Notes under the pieces: model-generated
What the model saw: only the letters and a program-made list of their open reading frames with translations
Told to the model about the DNA's origin: nothing
Databases searched by the model: none
Origin: Bacteroidota bacterium
GTDB taxonomy: Bacteria; Bacteroidota; Bacteroidia; Palsa-948
Reading direction: 5' to 3'
Assembly: GCA_003164895.1 (NCBI GenBank)
Contig: PLUL01000014.1
Span: 32,812 to 96,811, forward strand
Length of the DNA stretch: 64,000 nucleotides
Shown: in pieces, positions 23,021-31,291 of the stretch
How the letters are laid out: each line of letters opens with the position of its first letter
Numbering within the stretch: the first letter of the stretch is position 1
Made by a program: the position numbers and the translations under genes

Positions 23021-24790
23021 ATGACTGAGATAAAACAAGGACATCCCAAAGGACTTTATCTTTTATTCGCCACAGAAATGTGGGAACGTTTTTCCTACTA
23101 CGGAATGCGAGCCATTTTTATATTGTTCATGACGAAAGCATTGTTCATGAGTGCTGCGGATGCATCCAATGTTTATGGCAGTTACACAGGTCTGGTTTAT
23201 CTCACTCCACTTCTTGGCGGATACATCAGCGATCGTTTCTGGGGAAATCGCAGAAGCATTCTTGTTGGAGGTTTGTTAATGGCAATAGGACAATTTTTAA
23301 TGTTCTTCAGTGGAAGTATTGTTACGGATGGTGCTCAGAGCGCATCTGCTATTTCCATGATGTGGATTGGTTTAACATTCCTGATCATTGGTAACGGTTT
23401 TTTTAAGCCGAATATTTCAACGATGGTGGGACAACTTTATCCTAAAGGAGATCACCGCATTGATGGAGCATTCACAATTTTTTATATGGGAATAAACCTC
23501 GGAGCTTTTTTTTCTCCTCTGGTTTGTGGTACTTTAGCCCAGCCGGATCATGGAACAATTCATGATTTCAGATGGGGATTTCTTGCCGCTGCTATTGGAA
23601 TGGTAATAAGCACGATTTCTTTTGAATTGCTGAAGAATAAGCATTTGCGTTCTCCTGAAGGCAATCCTCTTGGAATGCCAAAAATGAAAATGGATTTAAA
23701 AACATACGGAGTTATTTTAGGTTCAATTGCTTTTGTTTTTGGTCTTCTTAATTACAAGAAAATTATTGGATTGTTTGCAGGTTCAGATACTTTGTTGGAT
23801 GTACATAACTTTGCAAATAGGTTAGCATCATTTGATATTGTTTTCTTTTTAATCCTTGCGGCATTACTTGTTATGGCACTCATTATTTTTACAGATAAAT
23901 CACTAAGCAAGGACGAAAAACAACGAGTTTCAGTAATTTTTATACTTATTTTATTTGTGATTTTTTTCTGGGCATGTTTTGAGCAGGCGGGAGCTTCTCT
24001 CACGCTTTTTGCCGATGCCCAAGTGAAAAGAGATATTGCAATCCACATACCGGGTTATCTTATTCTTGTTGCTTCTTTAGCATTAGAATACTTTCTAGTT
24101 AAAGCATTTGGTTGGTTCTTCGATTGGAAAAAGAATCTGCAAATAATTATTCAAGTAATTATCGGAGCCGGACTAATTGTTTTATTCTATTTAGGATATA
24201 TCACTGATTATGCAAAAAATGAATTTCCTGCTTCTTGGTTTCAATCAATAAATCCTTTGGGAATAATTATTCTTGCTCCATTTTTTACAATGTTCTGGAA
24301 TTCGCTAAGTAAGCGAAACATGGAACCATCTTCGCCTTTAAAAATGGCTTTTGGATTGTTATTAGTTGCGCTTGGATATGTTGTTATCGCATTTGCGGTA
24401 CATGGAGTTGATTCTCAAACCAAAATCACCATGTGGTACTTATGGGCATTATACGTTATCCATACATTGGGTGAATTGTGTTTATCTCCAATTGGATTAA
24501 GTATGGTTGCAAAACTTTCTCCTATAAAATTTTCTTCCTTATTGATGGGAACATGGTTTATGGCAAATGCAATAGCGAATAAATTAGCAGGCATACTTTC
24601 GGCATTAATTCCTCCCGGTGCCGGTGAAGCGCCTGCTGCTGCCGGCACACCAATTCCTTCTTTTATTGGAATTGAAATTAATAATTTATTTATTTTCTTC
24701 TGCGTATTTATAGGACTCAGTGGCGTAGCAGCATTTGTATTATTTGGAATGTACCGTTGGTTAGAAAAGAGAATGCACGGAGTTCATTAA
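23021..24790 (+). CDS. Proton-dependent oligopeptide transporter (POT/PTR family)
   Basis: Inner-membrane proton symporter that takes up di- and tripeptides. The ATG at 23021 gives 589 residues starting MTEIKQGHPKGLYLLF; this fits the family, where the first helix holds the motif ExxERFxYYG, seen here as EMWERFSYYG (about 19-28). GYISDRFWGNRRSI near residue 67 is the second POT signature, and GMGINLGAFFSP-like text (FYMGINLGAFFSPL, about 160) is the third. About 14 hydrophobic helices are visible, as in the bacterial YdgR/DtpT type. The 30-residue extension that an upstream ATG (22931) would add is not typical. Confidence 0.93.
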   Translation: MTEIKQGHPKGLYLLFATEMWERFSYYGMRAIFILFMTKALFMSAADASNVYGSYTGLVYLTPLLGGYISDRFWGNRRSILVGGLLMAIGQFLMFFSGSIVTDGAQSASAISMMWIGLTFLIIGNGFFKPNISTMVGQLYPKGDHRIDGAFTIFYMGINLGAFFSPLVCGTLAQPDHGTIHDFRWGFLAAAIGMVISTISFELLKNKHLRSPEGNPLGMPKMKMDLKTYGVILGSIAFVFGLLNYKKIIGLFAGSDTLLDVHNFANRLASFDIVFFLILAALLVMALIIFTDKSLSKDEKQRVSVIFILILFVIFFWACFEQAGASLTLFADAQVKRDIAIHIPGYLILVASLALEYFLVKAFGWFFDWKKNLQIIIQVIIGAGLIVLFYLGYITDYAKNEFPASWFQSINPLGIIILAPFFTMFWNSLSKRNMEPSSPLKMAFGLLLVALGYVVIAFAVHGVDSQTKITMWYLWALYVIHTLGELCLSPIGLSMVAKLSPIKFSSLLMGTWFMANAIANKLAGILSALIPPGAGEAPAAAGTPIPSFIGIEINNLFIFFCVFIGLSGVAAFVLFGMYRWLEKRMHGVH

Positions 24791-24811
24791 AAAAATTAGG
24801 ACAGAAAAAAC

Positions 24812-25735
24812 TTACTGAGTACTGCTCTGTAAAATCTTATTGTACTTGGTGGTATTACCCGGATCTAATTGGTTAAGAAGGTCAACCATTTTTTGTTTAT
24901 CCGCAGGTAGTTCTAATTGCGATAACAGAAGGACAAGTTCATCGGCTTTAGCCAGAAAAAAAATCTGCATATTAAATGAACCCGGCAAAGCATCAAAAAC
25001 TTTTTTCGCCAAGTCCAACGATTGCATCACAACGGCTCTGCCTCCGGTTAAATCTTCGCTCATCACATCAAAACCAAGTCGGTGATATCTGTAACTACAT
25101 TCTCTCAATGGCTGAAAAGTGCTATTCAAAATATTTTCAACAAGCCAGTAACGATTGCGTGTGTCTTCAAATGATTTCCATCCTTTCTCAGCGGCATTTT
25201 GAGCATCTGTAACAATCTGCTGTGCTTTTTGAAAATATGGAGTTCCTCCATACAAAGAAAAACTGTCATAATCCAATCCAATCATGTAGTAGGCATAAAA
25301 TGCAAGCATGGAAGTAAGATTGTTGTATGAATTTGCGATGTATTCAACCGGTTGAGAAGGTGTATAATTGAATGCAAAATTCTTATCGTTGTAATTAAAT
25401 AAAAGCGAATTGTAAGAAGATTTGTAAATCGGTCTTCGTGATTGAATTTCCATAGTTGCAACAAACTGGTCGGTGGCTGGTCTGCTAGTAACCGTTATTA
25501 CCATACTGCATTCAATCCTTTCATCCTGAGAAAACACATCGCTCGTCCACTTTTTTGTGTTCATGAATTCATTTAATGTCTGTTGAAGTGTTTGCAATAC
25601 TTGTTTATCTGAAGATTGCTGAAGTGCCGGAGCAATCACTTGAACCGAACAATTTAATTCCTGTGCATTAATGAATAATGAAAATAAAAAGCAAAATAAA
25701 AAAATAATAACAGTTATATTTTTAAAATTCCTCAT
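24812..25735 (-). CDS. porD: DUF4835 protein, PorD of the type IX secretion locus
   Basis: Conserved exported Bacteroidota protein; in annotation systems this family is linked to the type IX secretion system as PorD. The 307 residues start with a signal peptide (NITVIIFLFCFLFSLFINAQ, cleavage after about residue 24), then ELNCSVQVIAP, typical of the mature start, and continue as a mixed helical/beta protein (FNYTPSQPVEYIANSYNNL, YAYYMIGLDYDSFS). The ATG overlaps the coaBC stop codon by the ATGA arrangement, so the two are translationally coupled. The order bamD-rpoZ-coaBC-porD is common in the phylum; there recN often follows, but here recN is at 41762. Confidence 0.85.
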   Translation of the reverse strand: MRNFKNITVIIFLFCFLFSLFINAQELNCSVQVIAPALQQSSDKQVLQTLQQTLNEFMNTKKWTSDVFSQDERIECSMVITVTSRPATDQFVATMEIQSRRPIYKSSYNSLLFNYNDKNFAFNYTPSQPVEYIANSYNNLTSMLAFYAYYMIGLDYDSFSLYGGTPYFQKAQQIVTDAQNAAEKGWKSFEDTRNRYWLVENILNSTFQPLRECSYRYHRLGFDVMSEDLTGGRAVVMQSLDLAKKVFDALPGSFNMQIFFLAKADELVLLLSQLELPADKQKMVDLLNQLDPGNTTKYNKILQSSTQ

Positions 25736-26925
25736 TTTATCTTTTTAATTATTTCAGATACAATTTCTTTTGCTGCTTCCGTTTTGCTCATCAATTCAAA
25801 GCGCTTTACATTTTTCTTATCAATAATAGTAATTTTATTTGTATCAAATCCGAAACCACTTTTTGTATCTTTCAAAGAATTGAGAACGATTAGATCAAGG
25901 TTTTTATTGTGCAATTTCTTTTTTGCATTTTGAAGTTCATTTTCTGTCTCCAGTGCAAAGCCAACGAGAATGCTTCCTTTCTTTCTTTTGCCGAGTTCTA
26001 AAAGAATATCTTTTGTAGGAACAATTTTAATTTCAGTTAATCCTTGTTCCTTTTTAATTTTTAACTTTTCATTTTTAATTGGTTTAAAATCTGCAACGGC
26101 AGCCGTCATTACCGTAATATCAGAATGATTGGAATGTTTCAAACACTGTTCGTACATTTCATCTGAAGAAATGACATCAATTCTTTTAATAGAAGTATTT
26201 TTTAAGGAAAGTGAATTCGGTCCGCAGATAAGTGTAACATCCACACCTTGGCTTGCTAACTCTTCGGCAACAGCAAATCCCATTTTTCCGGAAGAATGAT
26301 TTCCGATGAAACGAACCGGGTCAATTGCTTCGTAAGTTGGACCTGCGGTTACTAATGCTTTTTTACCGTTTAGCGGAGACTTTTTTTTTATATAGTCGGA
26401 AAGAAAATTAACAATTGTTTCAGGTTCTGCCATTCTTCCTTCGCCAATTAATCCACTGGCAAGTTCTCCGTTATCAGGAGGAATAATAATATTTCCGAAC
26501 GATTTTATTTTTCCTAAATTCTCTTTTGTCGCCGAATGCTGAAACATATCCAAATCCATTGCCGGTGCAACTAAAACTTTGCATTTCGCAGAAAGATAAA
26601 CCGCAAGTAAAAGATTATCGCAAATACCATTTGCCATTTTTGCAATTGTATCCGCAGTGGCAGGAGCAATCAAAATATAATCAGCCCACAAAGCAAGTTC
26701 AACATGATTGTTCCACTCGCCTTGAATGCCGGATGTAAATTCTGAATAAACAGGATTTTTTGAAAGAGTGGAAAGTGTAAGCGGTGTAATAAATTCTTTT
26801 GCCGCAGGAGTCATCACTATTTTAACATTGGCACCGGCTTTTACAAATAATCGGGTAAGAAAAGCACTTTTGTATGCAGCAATGCTGCCCGTAATTCCAA
26901 GTAGAATATTTTTTCCTGTAAGCAT
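25732..26925 (-). CDS. coaBC: Phosphopantothenoylcysteine decarboxylase / phosphopantothenate-cysteine ligase
   Basis: Bifunctional enzyme of coenzyme A synthesis: couples 4'-phosphopantothenate to Cys (CoaB half) and decarboxylates the product using FMN (CoaC half). The 397 residues show the flavoprotein half first: GITGSIAAYKS (10-20), active-site His74 in NNHVELALW, APAMDLDM (120-127), ELASGLIGEGRM (154-165). The ligase half follows from about residue 185: TAGPTYEAIDPVRFI and NHSSGKMGFA. The decarboxylase positions taken as Asn125 and Cys158 in E. coli are Asp124 and Ser157 here. The gene lies between rpoZ and porD in one operon. Confidence 0.94.
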   Translation of the reverse strand: MLTGKNILLGITGSIAAYKSAFLTRLFVKAGANVKIVMTPAAKEFITPLTLSTLSKNPVYSEFTSGIQGEWNNHVELALWADYILIAPATADTIAKMANGICDNLLLAVYLSAKCKVLVAPAMDLDMFQHSATKENLGKIKSFGNIIIPPDNGELASGLIGEGRMAEPETIVNFLSDYIKKKSPLNGKKALVTAGPTYEAIDPVRFIGNHSSGKMGFAVAEELASQGVDVTLICGPNSLSLKNTSIKRIDVISSDEMYEQCLKHSNHSDITVMTAAVADFKPIKNEKLKIKKEQGLTEIKIVPTKDILLELGKRKKGSILVGFALETENELQNAKKKLHNKNLDLIVLNSLKDTKSGFGFDTNKITIIDKKNVKRFELMSKTEAAKEIVSEIIKKIK

Positions 26926-26944
26926 GGTTCGGTTTATAGTTTAT

Positions 26945-26985
26945 GGTTTACAGTTTACAGTTAAGACAACCGGAAACTGTAAACC
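26945..26985. repeat. 12-base inverted repeat between rpoZ and coaBC
   Basis: GGTTTACAGTTT (26945-26956) and AAACTGTAAACC (26974-26985) are perfect complements with a 17-base loop. Neighbouring bases hold more GTTTA/TAAAC copies. It has no T-run, so it is more likely a dispersed foldback repeat than a terminator, although it could shape the operon mRNA. Confidence 0.6.
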
Positions 26986-27003
26986 GTAGACGGTAAACCA
27001 GTT

Positions 27004-27336
27004 TTAGAAACTCTTCGACCCTTTCGCAGGATTTCTGAAATAAATTTTATCCTCCATGAATTCCTGAATAGCTATAGCATGTGGTTTTGGCTGACGCTCA
27101 TAAAATTTTGAAACTTCAATTTGCTCGCGGTTTTCAAAAATCTCTTCGAGATTATCAGTGTGCGAAGCAAACTCAGCCAATTTATTTGTGAGTTCTTCTT
27201 TCACTTCCTGATTAATTTGGTTGGCGCGTTTTGCCACAACTACAGTAGATTCATACAGGTTTCCTGTTTTTGCTTCATACTCTCTGAGGTCACGTGTAAC
27301 GGTGTTTGTCTCTGCTGTTGATTTTTTGTAATCCAT
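27004..27336 (-). CDS. rpoZ: RNA polymerase omega/Rpb6-like subunit
   Basis: Small subunit that helps assemble RNA polymerase. The 110 residues are the Bacteroidota form, longer than the gammaproteobacterial one. YESTVVVAKRANQINQEVKEEL (in part: STVVVAKRANQI, about 30-41) matches the omega/Rpb6 core where the AKRAxQI helix contacts the beta' subunit. The C-terminus (QEFMEDKIYFRNPAKG) is the phylum-specific tail. Location between bamD and coaBC is the conserved setting and supports the call. Confidence 0.8.
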   Translation of the reverse strand: MDYKKSTAETNTVTRDLREYEAKTGNLYESTVVVAKRANQINQEVKEELTNKLAEFASHTDNLEEIFENREQIEVSKFYERQPKPHAIAIQEFMEDKIYFRNPAKGSKSF

Positions 27337-27344
27337 GGTTTTAT

Positions 27345-28160
27345 TTATTGTTTGTTTATTGTTTCAAGTTGTTTTTTTGAAGAAAAATAAATTCCTTCAG
27401 CTTCTTTATTGTATTTGCTCGTGTCGGGATAATAGCTTACAAACTTATTGTACGCTTCAATAGTGGCTTTGAATCTTTCAGCTTTTTTCTTTTCCACACT
27501 TTTTTCCGCATAGCTGAAATGCGATTTTACAATCATAAACATTGCTTCTTCCCTATATTTTGAATCAGGGAAATCTTTCAACACATTTTCAAATGAAACC
27601 ACAGCAGCTTTATAATCTAAAAGAAAATAATATTGCTTTGCAATTTCAAATGCTTTCATTTCAAGTTTTGCCCTGAGTTTTGCAATCAACTCATTACATT
27701 GAGTTATTTTTTCGCTATTGGGATATTTATTAATAAACGACTGTAATTCTTTAATTGCAGTTTTTGTATCTGTCGGATCTAAACTATATCTTGGCGACTC
27801 CTCATAAAAACAATAAGCATACATATAAGCACATTCTTCCGTGTGAACGCTTGCAGGAAAAGTTTTTACATAATTATTAAAATGATAACCCGCCAGTAAA
27901 TAATCGCCCGATAAATAAGTTGCATACGCATAATAATACATAATTTTTTCTGCCTTATCGGTTCCTCGGTAAACGCTAACTAATTCTTCAAGCAATGCAA
28001 GTGCCTTTGAATATTCTTTTTTATTATAATAAGCAATAGCTGCATCATACTTTTTTGTGTAATCACTGCTCTTCAGCAATTTGTTATAATCACTGCACGA
28101 AGACAGAATTATTATTGCAAAAAGCAAAAGAAAACCTATTGAGTTTCTGACTTTTTTCAC
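27345..28160 (-). CDS. bamD: Outer-membrane assembly lipoprotein BamD
   Basis: Lipoprotein of the Bam complex that inserts beta-barrels into the outer membrane. The GTG at 28160 gives 271 residues starting MKKVRNSIGFLLLFAII with lipobox LSSC; a TTG at 28181 could extend it by 7 residues but overlaps a TATATTTG promoter-like box (28179-28186, minus strand). TPR-like helical repeats follow: YDAAIAYYNKKEYSKALALL, SGDYLLAGYHFNNYVKTFP, and a C-terminal pair. This is the usual BamD layout of about 250-280 residues. First gene of bamD-rpoZ-coaBC-porD. Confidence 0.93.
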   Translation of the reverse strand: MKKVRNSIGFLLLFAIIILSSCSDYNKLLKSSDYTKKYDAAIAYYNKKEYSKALALLEELVSVYRGTDKAEKIMYYYAYATYLSGDYLLAGYHFNNYVKTFPASVHTEECAYMYAYCFYEESPRYSLDPTDTKTAIKELQSFINKYPNSEKITQCNELIAKLRAKLEMKAFEIAKQYYFLLDYKAAVVSFENVLKDFPDSKYREEAMFMIVKSHFSYAEKSVEKKKAERFKATIEAYNKFVSYYPDTSKYNKEAEGIYFSSKKQLETINKQ

Positions 28161-28284
28161 CTTTCTTAAAATGGGTCGCAAATATAGTGATTTATTGTGA
28201 ATTGTTAATTTGTTCGCAATTTTTCAAAAATTCTTACATTTACTTTCAATTTCTGTAATAATTTTGACTTTTAATAACTTACTT

Positions 28285-29532
28285 ATGAGAGATTTATTTG
28301 ATAAAATAAAAGAAAACCGAGGTCAACTTGGTCAATATGCAAAAGTGGCGCATGGGTATTTTGCTTTCCCTAAACTGGAAGGAGAGATTGGCAGCCACAT
28401 GATTTTCAGAGGGAAAAAACAACTTGTGTGGAGTTTGAATAATTATTTGGGGCTTGCTAACCATCCTGAAGTAAGGAAAGCGGATAAAGATGCTGCAGAA
28501 AAATATGGACTTGCACTTCCCATGGGTGCACGCATGATGTCGGGCAATTCAAATTTTCACGAACAATTCGAAAGCGAACTTGCTGCTTATGTTAAAAAGC
28601 CAGATGCAATTCTTGTAAATTTTGGTTATCAGGCAATGGTATCTGCCATTGATTGTTTGGTTGACAGACGCGATGTAATTGTATATGATGCTGAAGCTCA
28701 CGCCTGCATTGTTGACGGAGTACGTTTGCACATAGGGAAAAGATTTGCTTATCTGCACAACGATATTCAGAGTCTGGAAAAACAATTGGAGCATGCTAAA
28801 AAAATCGTGGAAGTAACAGGTGGAGGAATTCTTGTCATCACTGAAGGAGTTTTTGGAATGCGTGGCGACCAGGGAAAACTGAAAGAGATCGTTGCACTGA
28901 AAAAGAAATACACATTCCGCTTGTTTGTGGATGATGCACATGGAGTCGGCATCATGGGAAAAAATGGCGGTGGTACCGGTGAAGAACAGGGATGTCAGGA
29001 TGGAATCGATATTTATTTCGGAACTTTTGCAAAAGCATTTGCTATGATCGGAGGATTCATTGCAAGTGATGAAGATATTGTTGAATTCCTTCGCTATAAC
29101 ATGCGTTCGCAGATATATGCCAAGTCAATGCCCATGCCGCTTGTGATCGGAGGATTGAAGCGACTGGAACTTATGCGTAATCATCCTGAATACAGAGAAA
29201 AATTACTAACTATTACGACTGTTCTTCAAAGCGGACTTAAAAAAGCAGGATTCGATATTGGAGATACCAACACCTGCGTAACTCCTGTTTACATGAAAGG
29301 AAGTATTCCTGAAGCAACAAATATTGTTTTTGATCTTAGGGAAAACTATAGCATTTTCTGTTCGATAGTTGTGTATCCTATTATTCCAAAAGGAATGATG
29401 ATATTGAGACTTATTCCAACGGCAGCACACAGTTTGGAAGATGTAAATTATACGCTTGAATGTTTTTCGAAGATTAAAATTAAACTTGAGAAAGGAGAAT
29501 ATCAAACAGAAAAAGTTGCAGCATTTAACTAA
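28285..29532 (+). CDS. PLP-dependent alpha-oxoamine synthase, serine palmitoyltransferase-like
   Basis: Joins an amino acid to an acyl-CoA with loss of CO2. In Bacteroidota this subgroup includes the serine palmitoyltransferase that starts sphingolipid synthesis; glycine C-acetyltransferase is the main alternative. The ATG at 28285 gives 415 residues beginning MRDLFDKIKENRGQLG; an upstream TTG adds 25 unlikely residues. Family landmarks: NNYLGLANHPEV, the substrate stretch GARMMSGNSNFHEQFE, FVDDAHGVGIMG with the Asp and His that hold PLP, and GTFAKAFAMIGGF with the Schiff-base Lys. Divergent from bamD by about 120 bases. Confidence 0.88.
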   Translation: MRDLFDKIKENRGQLGQYAKVAHGYFAFPKLEGEIGSHMIFRGKKQLVWSLNNYLGLANHPEVRKADKDAAEKYGLALPMGARMMSGNSNFHEQFESELAAYVKKPDAILVNFGYQAMVSAIDCLVDRRDVIVYDAEAHACIVDGVRLHIGKRFAYLHNDIQSLEKQLEHAKKIVEVTGGGILVITEGVFGMRGDQGKLKEIVALKKKYTFRLFVDDAHGVGIMGKNGGGTGEEQGCQDGIDIYFGTFAKAFAMIGGFIASDEDIVEFLRYNMRSQIYAKSMPMPLVIGGLKRLELMRNHPEYREKLLTITTVLQSGLKKAGFDIGDTNTCVTPVYMKGSIPEATNIVFDLRENYSIFCSIVVYPIIPKGMMILRLIPTAAHSLEDVNYTLECFSKIKIKLEKGEYQTEKVAAFN

Positions 29533-29573
29533 ATAAAAACAAACAATACACTTAACTACTAACCCTAAACACT

Positions 29574-29756
29574 ATGGAAAAGTACGAAGCTCTCAAAACA
29601 ATCATCGCTGGAATGGAAGCCGATGTTCAAAAATTCTACAACGGTAACAATGCAGCCGGAACCCGCGTTCGCAAACATCTGCAAGATTTGAAACGCGCTT
29701 GTCAAGACATGCGTGATCAGGTACAAGAGATCCGCGGCTCTCGCAAAGAAGCGTAA
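29574..29756 (+). CDS. Histone H1-like (Hc1-type) DNA-binding protein
   Basis: Small nucleoid protein of the Hc1 type first known from Chlamydia and widespread in Bacteroidota. The 60 residues begin MEKYEALKTIIAGMEADVQKF, the family's N-terminal helix pair, then NAAGTRVRKHLQDLKR, a conserved turn and helix with basic residues, and a short basic tail (GSRKEA). It lacks the long Lys/Ala tail of chlamydial Hc1, as is normal for this phylum. A large foldback follows 8 bases after the stop codon. Confidence 0.93.
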   Translation: MEKYEALKTIIAGMEADVQKFYNGNNAAGTRVRKHLQDLKRACQDMRDQVQEIRGSRKEA

Positions 29757-29763
29757 GGAATAC

Positions 29764-29875
29764 AAAGCCCATCCCCTGCCCTTCCCGTTAGGAAGGGAGA
29801 AATAATGCATCTTACTTTTTAGTGAGTAAGTTTATATTAAGTCCTCCCTAACGGGGAGGATTTAGGTGGGGCTTT
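29764..29875. repeat. Inverted pair of REP-like hairpins between the histone gene and purA
   Basis: Outer arms AAAGCCC (29764-29770) and GGGCTTT (29869-29875) enclose two hairpins: CCCTTCC/GGAAGGG (29779-29797) and TCCTCC/GGAGGA (29842-29860). Each hairpin is of the C-rich/G-rich type found in aroB and in the 1036-residue protein. The head-to-head pairing recalls enterobacterial BIMEs. The final GGGGCTTTT could also end transcription of the histone gene. Confidence 0.8.
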
Positions 29876-29888
29876 TAATTTTTTCAAT

Positions 29889-31166
29889 ATGAAAGCAGAT
29901 GTTCTATTAGGATTACAGTGGGGTGACGAAGGCAAAGGAAAAATTGTCGATGTGATTGCTCCCAAGTATGATGTGGTTGCCCGATTTCAGGGTGGACCCA
30001 ATGCAGGTCACACGCTTGAGTTCAACGGGCTGAAGCATGTGCTGCATATTATTCCATCGGGAATATTTCACGAACACATTGCTAATATCGTTGGCAACGG
30101 AGTGGTGATAGATCCCATCGTTTTCAAAGAAGAAATTGATGCGCTCGAAAAACTCGGAGTGAATTGCATCAAACATCTTTTCATTTCTAAACGGGCGCAT
30201 TTAATTTTGCCCACCCATCGTCTGCTTGATGCTGCCAGCGAATCATCTAAAGGAAAAGAAAAGATCGGCTCTACGTTGCGTGGAATTGGTCCTGCTTATA
30301 TGGACAAGACCGGACGAAATGGTTTGCGCATTGGAGATGTGTTTCAATCCGACTTCAAAAAGAAATATGACTTTCTTGTTTCCAAACACAAACAACTTCT
30401 CGAACTGTATGATTATAAATTTGAATTGAAAGAACTCGAGGATAAATGGTTTGCAGGAATCGAGACCATACTCAAGTTTCAGGCAATTGATTCGGAGATC
30501 TATGTGAACGATGCGCTCAACAATAATAAAACGGTTCTGGCAGAAGGCGCGCAAGGTTCTCTGCTCGATATTGATTTCGGCTCCTACCCTTTCGTTACTT
30601 CGTCCAATACTATTTGTGCAGGAGCATGTACCGGTCTCGGACTTCCTCCAACAAAAATTGGCGAGGTGATGGGAATATTCAAAGCGTATTGCACGCGCGT
30701 GGGCAGCGGTCCATTCCCAACTGAACTTAACGATGCAACAGGCGAAGGAATCCGCAAAGCAGGAAATGAATTTGGTTCCACCACCGGAAGACCCAGACGC
30801 TGCGGATGGATGGATATTCCCGCGCTGCGATATGCGGTGATGGTGAACGGAGTTTCTAAACTTATCATGATGAAAGCCGATGTGCTTTCGCATCTCGACA
30901 CGATAAAGATCTGCACACATTATATGTATGAAGGCAAGAAAATAAATTCTCTGCCTTACGATGTTGCCAACGCTTCTTTAACTCCTGTGTATATAGATTT
31001 CCCCGGATGGAAAACCGATTTGCGAAAAGTTACCGCAGATAACCTGCCTGCGGCTTTAGAAAATTATATTCAGTTTATTGAAAAGGAAGTGAATGTGCCG
31101 GTAAGTATTATTTCGGTGGGACCGGATAGAACGCAAACACTGGAACGCGCCGGGATAATGGTGTAA
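29889..31166 (+). CDS. purA: Adenylosuccinate synthetase
   Basis: Makes adenylosuccinate from IMP, Asp and GTP, the first step from IMP to AMP. The 425 residues show the phosphate-binding loop GDEGKGK (12-18) with catalytic Asp13, PNAGHT with catalytic His near residue 41, GNGVVIDP, the IMP-binding Arg region STLRGIGPAYMDK, and GSTTGRPRRCGW. The length is normal. purB, which completes the step, is 29 kb away. The gene lies directly after the REP pair and ends at a CCTGCC hairpin. Confidence 0.97.
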   Translation: MKADVLLGLQWGDEGKGKIVDVIAPKYDVVARFQGGPNAGHTLEFNGLKHVLHIIPSGIFHEHIANIVGNGVVIDPIVFKEEIDALEKLGVNCIKHLFISKRAHLILPTHRLLDAASESSKGKEKIGSTLRGIGPAYMDKTGRNGLRIGDVFQSDFKKKYDFLVSKHKQLLELYDYKFELKELEDKWFAGIETILKFQAIDSEIYVNDALNNNKTVLAEGAQGSLLDIDFGSYPFVTSSNTICAGACTGLGLPPTKIGEVMGIFKAYCTRVGSGPFPTELNDATGEGIRKAGNEFGSTTGRPRRCGWMDIPALRYAVMVNGVSKLIMMKADVLSHLDTIKICTHYMYEGKKINSLPYDVANASLTPVYIDFPGWKTDLRKVTADNLPAALENYIQFIEKEVNVPVSIISVGPDRTQTLERAGIMV

Positions 31167-31167
31167 G

Positions 31168-31186
31168 CCTGCCTGCCGTAGGCAGG
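31168..31186. repeat. CCTGCC...GGCAGG hairpin after purA
   Basis: CCTGCC (31168-31173) pairs with GGCAGG (31181-31186) around TGCCGTA, starting one base after the purA stop. It resembles the hairpin inside the 15927 element and lacks a T-run. The remaining bases to 31291 hold no gene but contain further G+C-rich repeat-like sequence, including TGGCGCGCATCC (complement strand), which runs into the next gene. Confidence 0.6.
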
Positions 31187-31291
31187 ACCTCTCTCCCATT
31201 TTATTTGTAATCTCTATACTCTCGGCTCGCGTCCCGCTATGGCAGGATGCGAAGTTGTATGTCGTCTCAAACGACTGACCATTTGCACTCC

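Noticed and set aside
26041-26095. AT-rich low-complexity block in coaBC as a repeat insertion
   Set aside because: The encoded stretch KPIKNEKLKIKKEQG has the usual length and Lys-rich character of this part of CoaB, so no insertion is needed.
26945-26985. Inverted repeat between rpoZ and coaBC as a terminator
   Set aside because: There is no T-run on either side, and it would cut a conserved operon.
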